From Bacteroidaceae bacterium (lineage in GTDB: Bacteria > Bacteroidota > Bacteroidia > Bacteroidales > Bacteroidaceae): DNA of 64,000 nt. Numbering within the stretch: position 1 is the first letter of the stretch; every line of letters starts with the position of its first letter. The position numbers and the translations under genes were made by a program. The stretch spans positions 62,001-126,000 of the forward strand of contig CABIXF010000008.1 in assembly GCA_902362595.1 (NCBI GenBank), in the 5' to 3' direction. Below the pieces are notes generated by a model that was not told the origin of the DNA, did no database searches, and saw only the letters and a list, made by a program, of their open reading frames with translations. Positions 26,816 to 36,225 of the stretch are shown in pieces.

Positions 26816-27166
26816 ATGACTGCATCAATTTCTTATATAAATCTCTCATGGGCAGTTGTGGGCATCATCGACAAGGATGTCCACAACTCCCTTCAATCCA
26901 TGAAGCGTCCGGACGAACCGATAGAAGCTACCATTGAAAGGTATGTCATCGGTTATCTTGGTTTCTGGCATATTGCCTATATTGATAAAGAAAAGATGAA
27001 CAGATGTGACGATGAGAAGGTAATCGAACTTGGACGGAAGAAAATGGAGGAATACATCACCTCACATCCACCTGTAGCTACTTTACCGAAGTTCTACATT
27101 GTGTTTCTAAATCAGCCTCAGATTGGCTGCGATGCCCACGGCCTCAGTGATGTTTTCTGCGTGTAG
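26816..27166 (+). CDS. Small protein of unknown function downstream of the receptor
   Basis: A 116-residue frame starts 3 bases after the receptor stop. It has no signal and balanced acidic and basic content, with WAVVGIIDKDVHNSLQSM and KVIELGRKKMEEYITSHPP segments that look like a real globular protein. The last 20 residues run antisense into the 3' end of the LuxR-type gene (60-base overlap) and read like out-of-frame sequence. The true 3' end may therefore have been lost or replaced. No family is recognised. Confidence 0.45.
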   Translation: MTASISYINLSWAVVGIIDKDVHNSLQSMKRPDEPIEATIERYVIGYLGFWHIAYIDKEKMNRCDDEKVIELGRKKMEEYITSHPPVATLPKFYIVFLNQPQIGCDAHGLSDVFCV

Positions 27167-27871
27167 TTTCTCAAAGAGTTTCTTCTTGTGAAACTTGATG
27201 GTATTGGTATCAATAAAGAGAGTTTCTCCTATTTCCGTGTTCGACAGTCCTTTGACGGAGAGCTGGAGAATCTCCCTTTCACGGTCGGAAAGAATCAGCC
27301 TGGGCTGTTTTTTCCATCGTCTGCCCTCGAACGAATAGATATACCGGTCAGTACATGTATGGTCTGAAATAACTACATCTCCGATGTTCTTCTCCGGTGA
27401 AAGTGAAACGGTACATAGAGCCAGCCATATATCCCCTTTGTCACTCAGCAAGATGGGGGTCAATTTGTGGTGGATAAGATGCGAATGTCTTTCTGAGGAA
27501 CAGATATGAAAGTTATACTCAATGGACAAGTCAAGTCTTTTTTCTACCGGCTGGTCATAGTAAAACCGGAATCCGGCCTCGTTGATTTCCATCAGACGGT
27601 TTATTTCGTCAGGTGGAACCACCTCAAAATAGAAGGCATAACCCTTATGTCGCACTTCTTCCGGTGAACGGCCGCAGAGAAACAGGGGGTTAGACGATAC
27701 ATAAAGGAAATTTTTGCGGTTATAGTCGATGATGTACAGACTATGATTGGTGTTGCGGGCCAACGCATCGGCCATAGAAATGCAAACAGCCGTTTGGGCA
27801 TATTCGCTGTCGGCGATTTGCATGTGTGAATTGAGGGGACGGAAAAATTGGTTGAGCTCGTGTGATGTCAT
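27107..27871 (-). CDS. LuxR-type transcriptional regulator with PAS-like sensor
   Basis: A 254-residue cytoplasmic protein. Residues about 35-150 look like a PAS fold (LYIIDYNRKNFLYVSSNPLFLCGRSPEEV). Residues about 195-250 are a LuxR/GerE helix-turn-helix (LSDREREILQLSVKGLSNTE, then NTIKFHKKKLFEKLHAENITEAV). There is no receiver domain, so it probably senses a ligand or redox state directly. It converges on the damaged receptor region and is divergent from dnaE. The target is unknown; self-control or control of the neighbouring receptor is possible. Confidence 0.85.
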   Translation of the reverse strand: MTSHELNQFFRPLNSHMQIADSEYAQTAVCISMADALARNTNHSLYIIDYNRKNFLYVSSNPLFLCGRSPEEVRHKGYAFYFEVVPPDEINRLMEINEAGFRFYYDQPVEKRLDLSIEYNFHICSSERHSHLIHHKLTPILLSDKGDIWLALCTVSLSPEKNIGDVVISDHTCTDRYIYSFEGRRWKKQPRLILSDREREILQLSVKGLSNTEIGETLFIDTNTIKFHKKKLFEKLHAENITEAVGIAANLRLI

Positions 27872-27933
27872 ATTGCTATCTTGTTTTGCGCTGTAAAGGT
27901 AAGGAAATTTTTCTTTAAAAATTTTGAGCTGTC

Positions 27934-27964
27934 TTGTCTCTTCCCTAAAAGATGGGTATCTTTG
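27934..27964 (+). promoter_or_regulatory. Predicted dnaE promoter
   Basis: A Bacteroides -7 element, TATCTTTG, lies at 27957-27964, with a weak -33 TTGT at 27934-27937 and a 19-base spacer. It is 28 bases upstream of the dnaE start. Confidence 0.6.
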
Positions 27965-27992
27965 ACTCGTTTTTCATTTAACATTGACACTC

Positions 27993-30900
27993 ATGCAGGA
28001 TTTTGTTCATTTGCACGTTCATACGCAGTATTCTATTCTTGACGGACAGGCTTCTATTCCCCGCCTGGTAGACAAGGCGATAGCCAACGGTATGCGGGGT
28101 ATCGCAGTGACCGACCACGGAGATATGTTCGGTATCAAGGAGTTCTTCAACTATGTCAACAAGAAGAACGGGGGTACGAACGGGGAAATTAAGGATTTGA
28201 AGAAGAAAATTGCCGCCCTCGAAAGCGGTAAGGAAGAATCGGAAAACCCCGAAGCGGAGATTGCGGCTTGCAAGGAACAGCTGGAGGCAGCGAAAAAGAA
28301 ACTGTTCAAACCGATTTTCGGTTGCGAGATGTACGTGGCGCGCCGTCGGCTGGAAGACAAGGAAGGAAAGCCCGACCAGAGCGGATATCACCTGGTGGTG
28401 CTGGCCAAGAACCTGAAAGGTTATCATAACCTGATTAAGCTGGTGTCGAAGGCATGGACCAAGGGATTCTACATGCGTCCGCGTACAGACCGTACGGAAC
28501 TGGAAAAATACCACGAGGGCTTGATTGTGTGCTCTGCCTGTTTGGGAGGGGAAGTGCCCCGACGCATCACAGCCGGACAGTTTGAGGAGGCCGAGGAGGC
28601 AATCCGCTGGTACAAGAACCTGTTTGGAGATGATTATTACCTGGAGTTGCAGCGCCATAAGGCCACTGTGCCCCGTGCCAATCATGAGGTGTATCCCATG
28701 CAGCAAGTGGTGAATGAGAAGCTGATTGAATATGCCAAGAAATACAATATCAAGCTGGTATGTACGAACGACGTACACTTTGTGGACGAGGAAAATGCTG
28801 AGGCCCACGACCGGCTTATCTGTCTGAGTACCGGAAAAGACTTGGACGACCCGAACCGTATGCTTTATACCAAACAGGAATGGATGAAGACGCGGGAGGA
28901 GATGAACGAGATTTTTGCCGATGTGCCGGAAGCGTTGAGCAATACGGTGGAGGTGTGCGACAAGGTGGAATTTTATTCCATAGACCATGCGCCCATCATG
29001 CCGACGTTTGCCATTCCGGAGGACTTTGGTACGGAAGAGGAGTATCGCAAGAAGTTCACGGAAAAGGACTTGTTTGACGAATTTACCCGCGACGAGAACG
29101 GCAATGTGGTGATGGATGAGGCGGCGGCCAAGGCAAAGATTGAACGTCTGGGAGGATATGAGAAGTTGTATCGTATCAAGCTGGAAGCGGATTATCTGGC
29201 AAAACTGGCCTACGATGGGGCAAAAAGACGTTATGGTGAAAACCTGTCGGAAGAGGTGCAGGAACGTATTAAGTTTGAGTTGCATATCATGAAGACCATG
29301 GGTTTCCCGGGATACTTCTTGATTGTGCAGGACTTTATCAATGCGGCGCGTAACCAGCTGGATGTATCGGTAGGACCGGGACGTGGTTCGGCAGCCGGTT
29401 CGGCAGTGGCTTACTGTCTGGGTATTACACAGATTGACCCGATTCAGTATGACTTGCTGTTCGAGCGTTTCTTGAATCCCGACCGTATCTCCTTGCCGGA
29501 TATCGATGTGGACTTCGATGATGACGGTCGAGGCCGCGTGTTGAACTGGGTTACAGAGAAGTACGGACAGGAGAAGGTGGCCCATATCATTACGTATGGT
29601 ACCATGGCCACAAAGCTGGCTATCAAGGATGTGGCCCGTGTGCAGAAACTCCCGCTTTCGGAGTCCGACCGTTTGTGTAAACTGATTCCGGATAAGATTC
29701 CCGATAAAAAACTGAATTTGCCGAATGCCATTGCGTATGTGCCGGAGTTGCAGGAGGCAGAAGTATCGCCGAATCCGATTTTGCGTGACACTATCAAGTA
29801 TGCCAAGATGCTGGAAGGTAACGTGCGCAATACGGGCGTGCATGCCTGTGGTACGATTATCTGCCGTGATGATATTACCGACTGGGTACCGGTAAGTACA
29901 GCCGACGACAAGGAAACCGGAGAGAAGATGCTGGTAACCCAGTATGAAGGTTCGGTGATTGAAGATACCGGATTGATCAAGATGGACTTCCTGGGACTGA
30001 AAACGCTGTCCATCATCAAGGAGGCCATTGAGAATATCCGTCAGAGCAAGGGCATTGTATTGAATATTGATGAAGTGCCGATTGATGATCCGGCAACTTA
30101 CCGCTTATATAGTGATGGAAGAACGATTGGTACGTTCCAGTTTGAATCGGCAGGTATGCAGAAATATCTGCGTGAGCTTCAGCCGAGTACGTTCGAAGAC
30201 TTGATTGCCATGAATGCCCTTTATCGTCCGGGACCGATGGATTACATTCCGGACTTTATCGACCGTAAGCATGGCCGGAAACCGATTGAGTATGATATCC
30301 CGGTGATGGAGAAATACCTGAAGGATACGTATGGTATTACGGTGTATCAGGAGCAGGTGATGTTGCTGTCGCGTTTGCTGGCCGACTTTACCCGAGGCGA
30401 ATCGGATGCCTTGCGTAAGGCCATGGGTAAGAAGTTGCGTGACAAACTGGACCACATGAAGCCAAAGTTTATTGAGGGCGGAAAGAAAAACGGACACGAC
30501 CCGAAGGTGCTCGAAAAGATTTGGGCCGACTGGGAAAAGTTTGCTTCATATGCCTTCAACAAGTCGCATGCCACTTGTTATTCGTGGGTAGCTTATCAGA
30601 CGGCTTTCCTGAAAGCGAACTATCCGTCGGAATATATGGCTGCTACGATGAGCCGGAACATTTCGAACATTACGGAAATCACGAAACTCATGGACGAATG
30701 TAAGGCCATGGGAATTCATGTGCTCGGACCGGATGTGAACGAAAGTAATCTGAAGTTTTCTGTCAATCATCACGGAGATATCCGTTTTGGATTGGGAGCA
30801 ATTAAGGGAGTAGGTGAGTCGGCTGTGCAGAGTATCTTGGAGGAACGTCGTAAGCATGGAGCTTTTAAGGGAATCTTCGATTTTGTACAGCGGGTCAACC

Positions 30901-31790
30901 TGTCGGCATGTAACCGTAAGAATATAGAGAACCTGGCATTGGCTGGAGGATTCGACAGTTTCCCTGAAATCAAACGGGAAGATTTCTTTGTGAAGAATGC
31001 CAAAGATGAATCGTTTTCGGATGTGCTGGTGCGTTACGGAAATAAGTATCAGATGGACAAAGCAGCTGCCGTGAATTCGCTTTTCGGAGGGGAACATGAG
31101 GTGGAAGTGGCCACTCCGGAGATTGTGGCTGCTCCGGCATGGAGTGATTTGGAGCGGTTGAATAAGGAACGTGAACTGGTGGGAATCTATTTGTCGGCTC
31201 ATCCATTGGATGAATTTGCAGTGATTTTGGAAAATGTGTGCAACGTACACATGGCTGAATTGGCCGATTTGACTCCGTTGCAGAATCGTGATTTGATACT
31301 GGGAGGCATTGTGACAGGTGTACGTGAAGGATATACCAAAACAGGAAAACCATACGGTATTGCCAAAATGGAGGATTATTCGGGTACGGCTGAATTTGCC
31401 TTTTTCGGCAATGAATGGGTAGAAAAGAAAAACTTTTTCATGGAAGGGATGTTCCTTTTTATGAAAGGGAAGTGTCAGCCTAAGCAATGGAGGCAGGAAG
31501 AATGGGAGGTAAAGATTAACTCCATAGAACTGTTGCCGGAAGTAAAAGAGAAAGTCATCGAAAAACTGACAGTGACCGCTCCTCTCTCGGCGATTGATGA
31601 CCAGATGATTATGGAATTCTCTTCTTTGGTGAAAGATTGTCCAGGAAATGCGGAACTGCATTTTTTGGTGCGCGACGAAGACGGACAGATGTATGTCAAC
31701 CTGATGTCGCGTACGATGAAGATTTCTGTACAGAAAGACCTGGTGAATTATTTAAAAAACCAGCCAATGTTGGACTATAAAATAAATTAG
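27993..31790 (+). CDS. dnaE: DNA polymerase III alpha subunit
   Basis: The start is ATG 27993, giving 1265 residues. The frame also has a TTG three codons earlier, but the ATG directly begins MQDFVHLHVHTQYS. This is the replicative polymerase. Order: PHP domain (HLHVHTQYSILDG, VTDHGDMFG), palm with catalytic PDIDVDFDDD (Asp503, Asp505), thumb and fingers (RPGPMDYIPDF), helix-hairpin-helix region and OB fold near the C-terminus (GIVTGVREGYTKTGKPYG). Length exceeds the usual 1160 or so. Part of the excess is a charged coiled-coil insertion at about residues 58-105 inside the PHP domain. It is followed by trxA 30 bases on. Confidence 0.97.
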   Translation: MQDFVHLHVHTQYSILDGQASIPRLVDKAIANGMRGIAVTDHGDMFGIKEFFNYVNKKNGGTNGEIKDLKKKIAALESGKEESENPEAEIAACKEQLEAAKKKLFKPIFGCEMYVARRRLEDKEGKPDQSGYHLVVLAKNLKGYHNLIKLVSKAWTKGFYMRPRTDRTELEKYHEGLIVCSACLGGEVPRRITAGQFEEAEEAIRWYKNLFGDDYYLELQRHKATVPRANHEVYPMQQVVNEKLIEYAKKYNIKLVCTNDVHFVDEENAEAHDRLICLSTGKDLDDPNRMLYTKQEWMKTREEMNEIFADVPEALSNTVEVCDKVEFYSIDHAPIMPTFAIPEDFGTEEEYRKKFTEKDLFDEFTRDENGNVVMDEAAAKAKIERLGGYEKLYRIKLEADYLAKLAYDGAKRRYGENLSEEVQERIKFELHIMKTMGFPGYFLIVQDFINAARNQLDVSVGPGRGSAAGSAVAYCLGITQIDPIQYDLLFERFLNPDRISLPDIDVDFDDDGRGRVLNWVTEKYGQEKVAHIITYGTMATKLAIKDVARVQKLPLSESDRLCKLIPDKIPDKKLNLPNAIAYVPELQEAEVSPNPILRDTIKYAKMLEGNVRNTGVHACGTIICRDDITDWVPVSTADDKETGEKMLVTQYEGSVIEDTGLIKMDFLGLKTLSIIKEAIENIRQSKGIVLNIDEVPIDDPATYRLYSDGRTIGTFQFESAGMQKYLRELQPSTFEDLIAMNALYRPGPMDYIPDFIDRKHGRKPIEYDIPVMEKYLKDTYGITVYQEQVMLLSRLLADFTRGESDALRKAMGKKLRDKLDHMKPKFIEGGKKNGHDPKVLEKIWADWEKFASYAFNKSHATCYSWVAYQTAFLKANYPSEYMAATMSRNISNITEITKLMDECKAMGIHVLGPDVNESNLKFSVNHHGDIRFGLGAIKGVGESAVQSILEERRKHGAFKGIFDFVQRVNLSACNRKNIENLALAGGFDSFPEIKREDFFVKNAKDESFSDVLVRYGNKYQMDKAAAVNSLFGGEHEVEVATPEIVAAPAWSDLERLNKERELVGIYLSAHPLDEFAVILENVCNVHMAELADLTPLQNRDLILGGIVTGVREGYTKTGKPYGIAKMEDYSGTAEFAFFGNEWVEKKNFFMEGMFLFMKGKCQPKQWRQEEWEVKINSIELLPEVKEKVIEKLTVTAPLSAIDDQMIMEFSSLVKDCPGNAELHFLVRDEDGQMYVNLMSRTMKISVQKDLVNYLKNQPMLDYKIN

Positions 31791-31800
31791 TATATATTTG
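31770..31800 (+). promoter_or_regulatory. Predicted trxA promoter
   Basis: TATATTTG at 31793-31800 matches the Bacteroides -7 consensus exactly. TTGG at about 31770-31773 is a -33 candidate with a 19-base spacer. It overlaps the last codons of dnaE, so trxA can be transcribed independently. Confidence 0.65.
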
Positions 31801-31826
31801 CGTAGAACTTAAAAACATAAATGATT

Positions 31827-32144
31827 ATGGCATTGAACATTAAAGATGACAATTTTGAAGCTATTGTAGCTGAAGGTAAACCGGTGGTGTTGGATTTTTG
31901 GGCTACATGGTGTGGTCCTTGTAAACAAATCGCTCCATATATTGAAGAACTGGCAGAAGAATATAAGGATAAGGTGAATATTGGTAAATGTGATGTGGAT
32001 GAAAATGCAGATCTTCCTGTACAGTTCGGTGTCCGCAGTATCCCTACCGTGCTGTTTATCAAAGATGGTAAGGTAGTCGACAAGCAGGTAGGAGCTACCC
32101 CCAAGGCAGCTTTGCAGGAAAAGGTAGAAGCTTTGTTGAAATAA
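31827..32144 (+). CDS. trxA: Thioredoxin
   Basis: 105 residues from ATG 31827 (an ATG two codons earlier at 31821 is possible). It is a classic thioredoxin: [10 protein letters not shown] with redox cysteines 29 and 32, cis-proline region VRSIPTVLF, and no signal peptide, so cytoplasmic. It reduces disulfides in ribonucleotide reductase, peroxidases and related proteins. It carries its own predicted promoter and is followed 16 bases later by a small acidic protein gene. Confidence 0.97.
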   Translation: MALNIKDDNFEAIVAEGKPVVLDFWATWCGPCKQIAPYIEELAEEYKDKVNIGKCDVDENADLPVQFGVRSIPTVLFIKDGKVVDKQVGATPKAALQEKVEALLK

Positions 32145-32160
32145 TTTAATCGGATAGGTT

Positions 32161-32496
32161 ATGGGAATGGAAGACGATTTCTTGTTGGAAGATGAGGACG
32201 ATGAAAAGACCATCGAGTTCATCAAGAACTATTTGCCTCAGGACATGAAAGAGGTTTTCTCGGACGATGACTTGTACTACATTCTGGATTTGATTGTGGA
32301 TTACTATACCACAAGCGGTTGTCTGGACGCACAGCCGGACGACGAAGGCTATATCAATATCGACCAGGATGAAATTGTGAACTACATCGTCAAGGAGTCT
32401 ACGAAGGATGGAATGGGCCCGTTTGATCCGGATGCGATTTTCTTTGTCGTGCAGGGTGAAATGGAATATGGCAATCAGTTAGGACAAGTAGAGTAA
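32161..32496 (+). CDS. Conserved small acidic protein of unknown function
   Basis: A 111-residue, strongly acidic cytoplasmic protein (LLEDEDDEKTIEF near the start; DQDEIVNYIVKESTKDG later) with mainly helical character. It is 16 bases after trxA and likely cotranscribed. I cannot name a domain. Its charge and position next to thioredoxin suggest a stress or redox accessory, but that is speculation. A strong terminator closes the unit. Confidence 0.8.
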   Translation: MGMEDDFLLEDEDDEKTIEFIKNYLPQDMKEVFSDDDLYYILDLIVDYYTTSGCLDAQPDDEGYINIDQDEIVNYIVKESTKDGMGPFDPDAIFFVVQGEMEYGNQLGQVE

Positions 32497-32515
32497 CAAA
32501 GTACCATATTATCGT

Positions 32516-32549
32516 AAAAAAATCCGGACTTGTAAGTCCGGATTTTTTT
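32516..32549. terminator. Bidirectional terminator
   Basis: A perfect 15-bp stem, AAAAAAATCCGGACT at 32516-32530 with AGTCCGGATTTTTTT at 32535-32549 and loop TGTA. It serves both the trxA operon (plus) and the convergent lipoprotein gene ending at 32555 (minus). Confidence 0.9.
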
Positions 32550-32554
32550 ATGGT

Positions 32555-33844
32555 TTATAGTCTACGGAATTCCATATAGAACAAGTCTCCGTCTTCATCT
32601 ATTGATTCAAGGTAGATGATGTGATCTGTAAGCTTGGTGATTGTAAAGGTTTCCATTTCCCCATCAGCTGTAAGGGTTAATTTATGAGAATTATTGTTGT
32701 AAGTATAATTAAAGGTCATTCTTATTCCATCCTCAATCCAAATGATGTCGTTGAAATTTTGTCGGAATTGGCAGGTAATGGGACTTCCATCGTCAATGTT
32801 AAAGCTAGTCCATTCGCCACCGTATAAAAGAGATTCATCTCCTACCACAAGTTCATCTGGTTCTGGGATGCGGAACAATGTCATTGCTCCTACCTTGGTA
32901 AGATTATTTTCTTCATCCAAGCCGAATTCTTCGATAGAGAGTATATCTTGTGTTACTTTTGTTACTTGCCAGTATCCACCTTCCCAAGTTCCATCTTCAA
33001 AGAAATAGATGCGATTATATTCATCGTATTTGAATGGTACAGTGTATGGTATTCGTTCTTCTCCCTCATACATGGTAAATAATTTGTTGCCATCTTCGTT
33101 TGTCAATTTCAGTATTGGTCGTCCGGCTACTCCCCATTTCCCATAAAGCAACTCCATCCAGGCAGTGTTTACGTATGCGGTTAGCGTAAGTTCTTGTCCA
33201 TCGTTGTCCTTTACTTTCAGCGTATCATTGGTCAAAGAAAGAATGGTCCATCTCACTACTTTGCCATCTATATGATGGAGCGTAAGCAGTGTGTTGGCTT
33301 CATCATATTCATAAGTGATATCATTGGCCGATGTTGCTTCTTTGGCTTTGTAACTACCGTTACCGTCACGATTGAAGGTATAGATGTCTTCTGTTTCTGA
33401 AATCCAGGTATTGTATAGCAGATTAATGTCAATGACGGGTGCTGAAGTGGCATCTTTTCTCAGGGTAATCAATTCCCCCTCTTCATCTTTTATTTTCAGC
33501 GTATCATCGCTCAGTGTGACAATCGTCCATCGCATGGTTTCTCCATCGAAATGAATCGTAAGTGCTTGGGTTGATTCTTCATACGAATAAGTAAACGGAT
33601 AAGTTTCAGTAGCGCGTGAACTAGCCTTGTGTATCAGTTTAGCTGCATATACATCGTCAGTTTCAGTGTAGACTCCGGTTCCGTCCGCATTGAATGTGAT
33701 GTAGGTACCTTCTCCCATATACCAGGTCTTGATAAGTTGGGAAGGAATGTTTCCGATGTTTTCATCCTCGTTGCTGCAGGAGGATACTCCTATCAGGATG
33801 AACATGAGCAACATGAGTGTGCTCGTTAATTTTAAAACTCTCAT
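32555..33844 (-). CDS. Lipoprotein with four lipocalin-like repeats
   Basis: A 429-residue lipoprotein (lipobox LIGVSSC, Cys23). The mature protein appears to hold four tandem beta-rich repeats of 80-100 residues. Each opens with a Leu-x-x-x-Trp element (LIKTWYM, LLYNTWIS, LLYGKWG, LLYGGEWTS). Repeats 1 and 2 close with nearly the same sequence (MRWTIVTLSDDTLKIKD and VRWTILSLTNDTLKVKD). This is the pattern of Bacteroidetes lipocalin-like lipoproteins. Function is unknown; the fold can bind small hydrophobic ligands. It is transcribed alone, upstream of and on the same strand as the sensor kinase gene. Confidence 0.75.
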   Translation of the reverse strand: MRVLKLTSTLMLLMFILIGVSSCSNEDENIGNIPSQLIKTWYMGEGTYITFNADGTGVYTETDDVYAAKLIHKASSRATETYPFTYSYEESTQALTIHFDGETMRWTIVTLSDDTLKIKDEEGELITLRKDATSAPVIDINLLYNTWISETEDIYTFNRDGNGSYKAKEATSANDITYEYDEANTLLTLHHIDGKVVRWTILSLTNDTLKVKDNDGQELTLTAYVNTAWMELLYGKWGVAGRPILKLTNEDGNKLFTMYEGEERIPYTVPFKYDEYNRIYFFEDGTWEGGYWQVTKVTQDILSIEEFGLDEENNLTKVGAMTLFRIPEPDELVVGDESLLYGGEWTSFNIDDGSPITCQFRQNFNDIIWIEDGIRMTFNYTYNNNSHKLTLTADGEMETFTITKLTDHIIYLESIDEDGDLFYMEFRRL

Positions 33845-33979
33845 AACTTTGAAATTTAATGATATTATGCTGCAAATATCCCGAAATATTTGTGGAGGGA
33901 CAAATCGGAAATTTCTCTTTTCTGTATGAGAGTGAGTAAATTGAGCATATCTTGCTATATTCTCTGCATGAGATGTAGC

Positions 33980-36004
33980 TTATTGCCACTCATAAGAGTA
34001 CTGATAAGGGATAAAGATACTGATGGTAGTTCCTTCTTCCTTCCCGGGCAATATCTGAAATGTTATTTTTTGTTTGTTATGGGTGTTCAATAACTGTATA
34101 CTTTGATAAATAATTCTGAGACCGGTTCCTGTACTTTCCAGTTTATTGTTGGATGGCGCAAATGGAGCGTATTTGTGTCCGTTGTTGTGGATGTGAATGT
34201 GGACTCCTTGGCTGTCTTCTTCTATAATGAGATCAATGTGGCCAGTTTGATTTAGGTTCACAAACCCATGCTTGATTGCATTCTCAACAGGGATTTGTAT
34301 CATCATGGAAGGAATCTGTATGTTGTCTATATTCCCTTGTTTATGCAGACTGAATGTGAATTGTTTACCTGTATCTTGCAGCAGTGCCACATAGTTGGAT
34401 ACGAAATCAAGTTCTTCAGAGAGAGGAATCGCAAAACGGTTGGACATATCCAGCCCCTTACGTAACAGTCGGGTGAGTCGTATTAGCCGTTGATGTTCGG
34501 AGGTAGATTCCGGGTGCTGATTTATTTCATTGTTCAACACATTGAAGAGAAAATGAGGTGAAATCTTTTCTCTGATATTTTGCATTTTCAGTTTACTGAT
34601 TTCGTATATATGTTGTTTAAATTCTTGTTGCTGGTTCTTTCTTACCCGTCTTTTATATTCGATAAAATACACGATAAGCCCTAAAATGAGAACGGTACCT
34701 AAGGCAACCTCTAATTGTAGAGTTTTTATTTCATTTTTCTGATTATTTATCATTATTCGGTTTTTAAGATGTGTCGTATCATTTTTATATCGTAAATCAA
34801 GCTCTGCCACATAATTATTGTGTTCTTCGCTCCGGATAGAGTCTTCTATTGGTAGCTGAGTTTCTAATATTTCTAGGGCTTTGTGGTAATTTCCTATACG
34901 TTTATAGTATTCGGTTAGTATTTCGTTTCGCCTTTGCTGGTAGTTTATAGGCACATTTAAAGTACTGTCATGTGAAATCTGTTGAACCAAATGAGCAGCC
35001 GTCTGTAGGTCATTTTGCTTCAAAGCAAGTTCCAGTTCCATTGTCATGATATAATAAATACTGATTATTCCTTTGATACTTTGGAAATAGGATTTAGCTT
35101 TTTGCAGATAATTTTTGGCTTTATCCAAATCTTTGTTTAGTTTGATAGACAGGTCTGCATAGTTTGCTTCTAATGTGGCATATTCTAAAGGCATGTCATT
35201 TTTGCGTTGTGCTACTTCATCAAATATTTTCATCAGATAATTCCATGATTCTTCATACTTTTTTTGGTAGTAGTAGAAATTGACGAAAGTGTTTAACAGA
35301 AAATATCTGTTATATAGTGGCATGTTATTTTTTTGTGGATAGACCTTATTTAAATAATAATGGGCTTGTGTATAATTTTTCAGTTGTACATAGCAGAATG
35401 CCAGCATGAAATAACTGTTGTATCTGTAAATCTGAGGAAGAGACAGCGAGTCGCATATAAAGAGAGCTTTTCTGTAGCAATAAGCTTGCATGGGAAGGTC
35501 ATTTAGTGTGTAGTACACATAGCCTAAATTATTATAGACATTGGGCAGTCTTTTGTGCATATTTCCTTTTTGGTAATATTGAATAGATTTCTCGTAAGCT
35601 GTTTTGGCAGATAAAGGTTGGTTGGCGTTTTCCAGCAAAGAGGCTTTGTTGTTTTCTACTATTCCAAGAGTGAGGCAATGAATTGGCAATAATTCGGGAA
35701 GACGAAGGCAAAACTTCTCACATCTGTTTATATAATAGAATGCAGAATCCTCCTGTTGTCTTGTCATAAGTAAGGAAGAATGTACGGCTTCTGCATAATA
35801 ATATTCTGTACTGTCCTGTGCTTGTCGCTTGGCCTTCTCCAATAACATTTCAACTTCCTGGGGGTTGTATCTGATAAGTGAATCCTGTAGCAATGTAGTG
35901 AGTTGGACAGAGGATGATTTTTCATAGTCTATGGTGTGCTTGCATCCGCTACTAAAGAGGCAGGCTACCAAGCAGGCACATAGTAAGTAAATAATGCTTT
36001 TCAT
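33980..36004 (-). CDS. LytS/YehU-type sensor histidine kinase with periplasmic TPR region
   Basis: 674 residues. Signal-like N-terminus with a lipobox (SSGC, Cys21), TPR-type helical repeats (about 40-400), one transmembrane helix (VALGTVLILGLIVYFI, about 433-448), then a His_kinase domain. The phospho-acceptor is His484 (ISPHFLFNVLNNE); the N-box is VENAIKHG (Asn575) and the G-box STGTGLRI. The TPRs would lie in the periplasm. It is divergent from the LytTR regulator at 36226, and the two form a two-component pair. A lipidated N-terminus on a sensor kinase would be unusual; the site could be cleaved or be a mere coincidence. Confidence 0.88.
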   Translation of the reverse strand: MKSIIYLLCACLVACLFSSGCKHTIDYEKSSSVQLTTLLQDSLIRYNPQEVEMLLEKAKRQAQDSTEYYYAEAVHSSLLMTRQQEDSAFYYINRCEKFCLRLPELLPIHCLTLGIVENNKASLLENANQPLSAKTAYEKSIQYYQKGNMHKRLPNVYNNLGYVYYTLNDLPMQAYCYRKALFICDSLSLPQIYRYNSYFMLAFCYVQLKNYTQAHYYLNKVYPQKNNMPLYNRYFLLNTFVNFYYYQKKYEESWNYLMKIFDEVAQRKNDMPLEYATLEANYADLSIKLNKDLDKAKNYLQKAKSYFQSIKGIISIYYIMTMELELALKQNDLQTAAHLVQQISHDSTLNVPINYQQRRNEILTEYYKRIGNYHKALEILETQLPIEDSIRSEEHNNYVAELDLRYKNDTTHLKNRIMINNQKNEIKTLQLEVALGTVLILGLIVYFIEYKRRVRKNQQQEFKQHIYEISKLKMQNIREKISPHFLFNVLNNEINQHPESTSEHQRLIRLTRLLRKGLDMSNRFAIPLSEELDFVSNYVALLQDTGKQFTFSLHKQGNIDNIQIPSMMIQIPVENAIKHGFVNLNQTGHIDLIIEEDSQGVHIHIHNNGHKYAPFAPSNNKLESTGTGLRIIYQSIQLLNTHNKQKITFQILPGKEEGTTISIFIPYQYSYEWQ

Positions 36005-36225
36005 AATTTAGGGGACACGTTAATATTTTCTGAGAACAAAAATACAAATTTTTATGGCCGATATTATAAATATTGATTCAGGCGTTTAATTTAGTGCATA
36101 AAATACGAATAATTCTGAATAATGTGATAAAATAAATACATTGGAAGCTTTGCTTCAGAAGTGAGGAAGTTGGATTGTTTGGTATTGTTTTCTACATTTG
36201 TGTGAGTTTTAAAAAAACGGTTTTG

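Noticed and set aside
27978..29843. 621-residue antisense frame over dnaE
   Set aside because: DnaE is unmistakable on the plus strand; the reverse frame is His- and Arg-rich filler.
30546..31661. 371-residue antisense frame in the 3' part of dnaE
   Set aside because: It lies entirely within the dnaE coding region and has no start context or motif.
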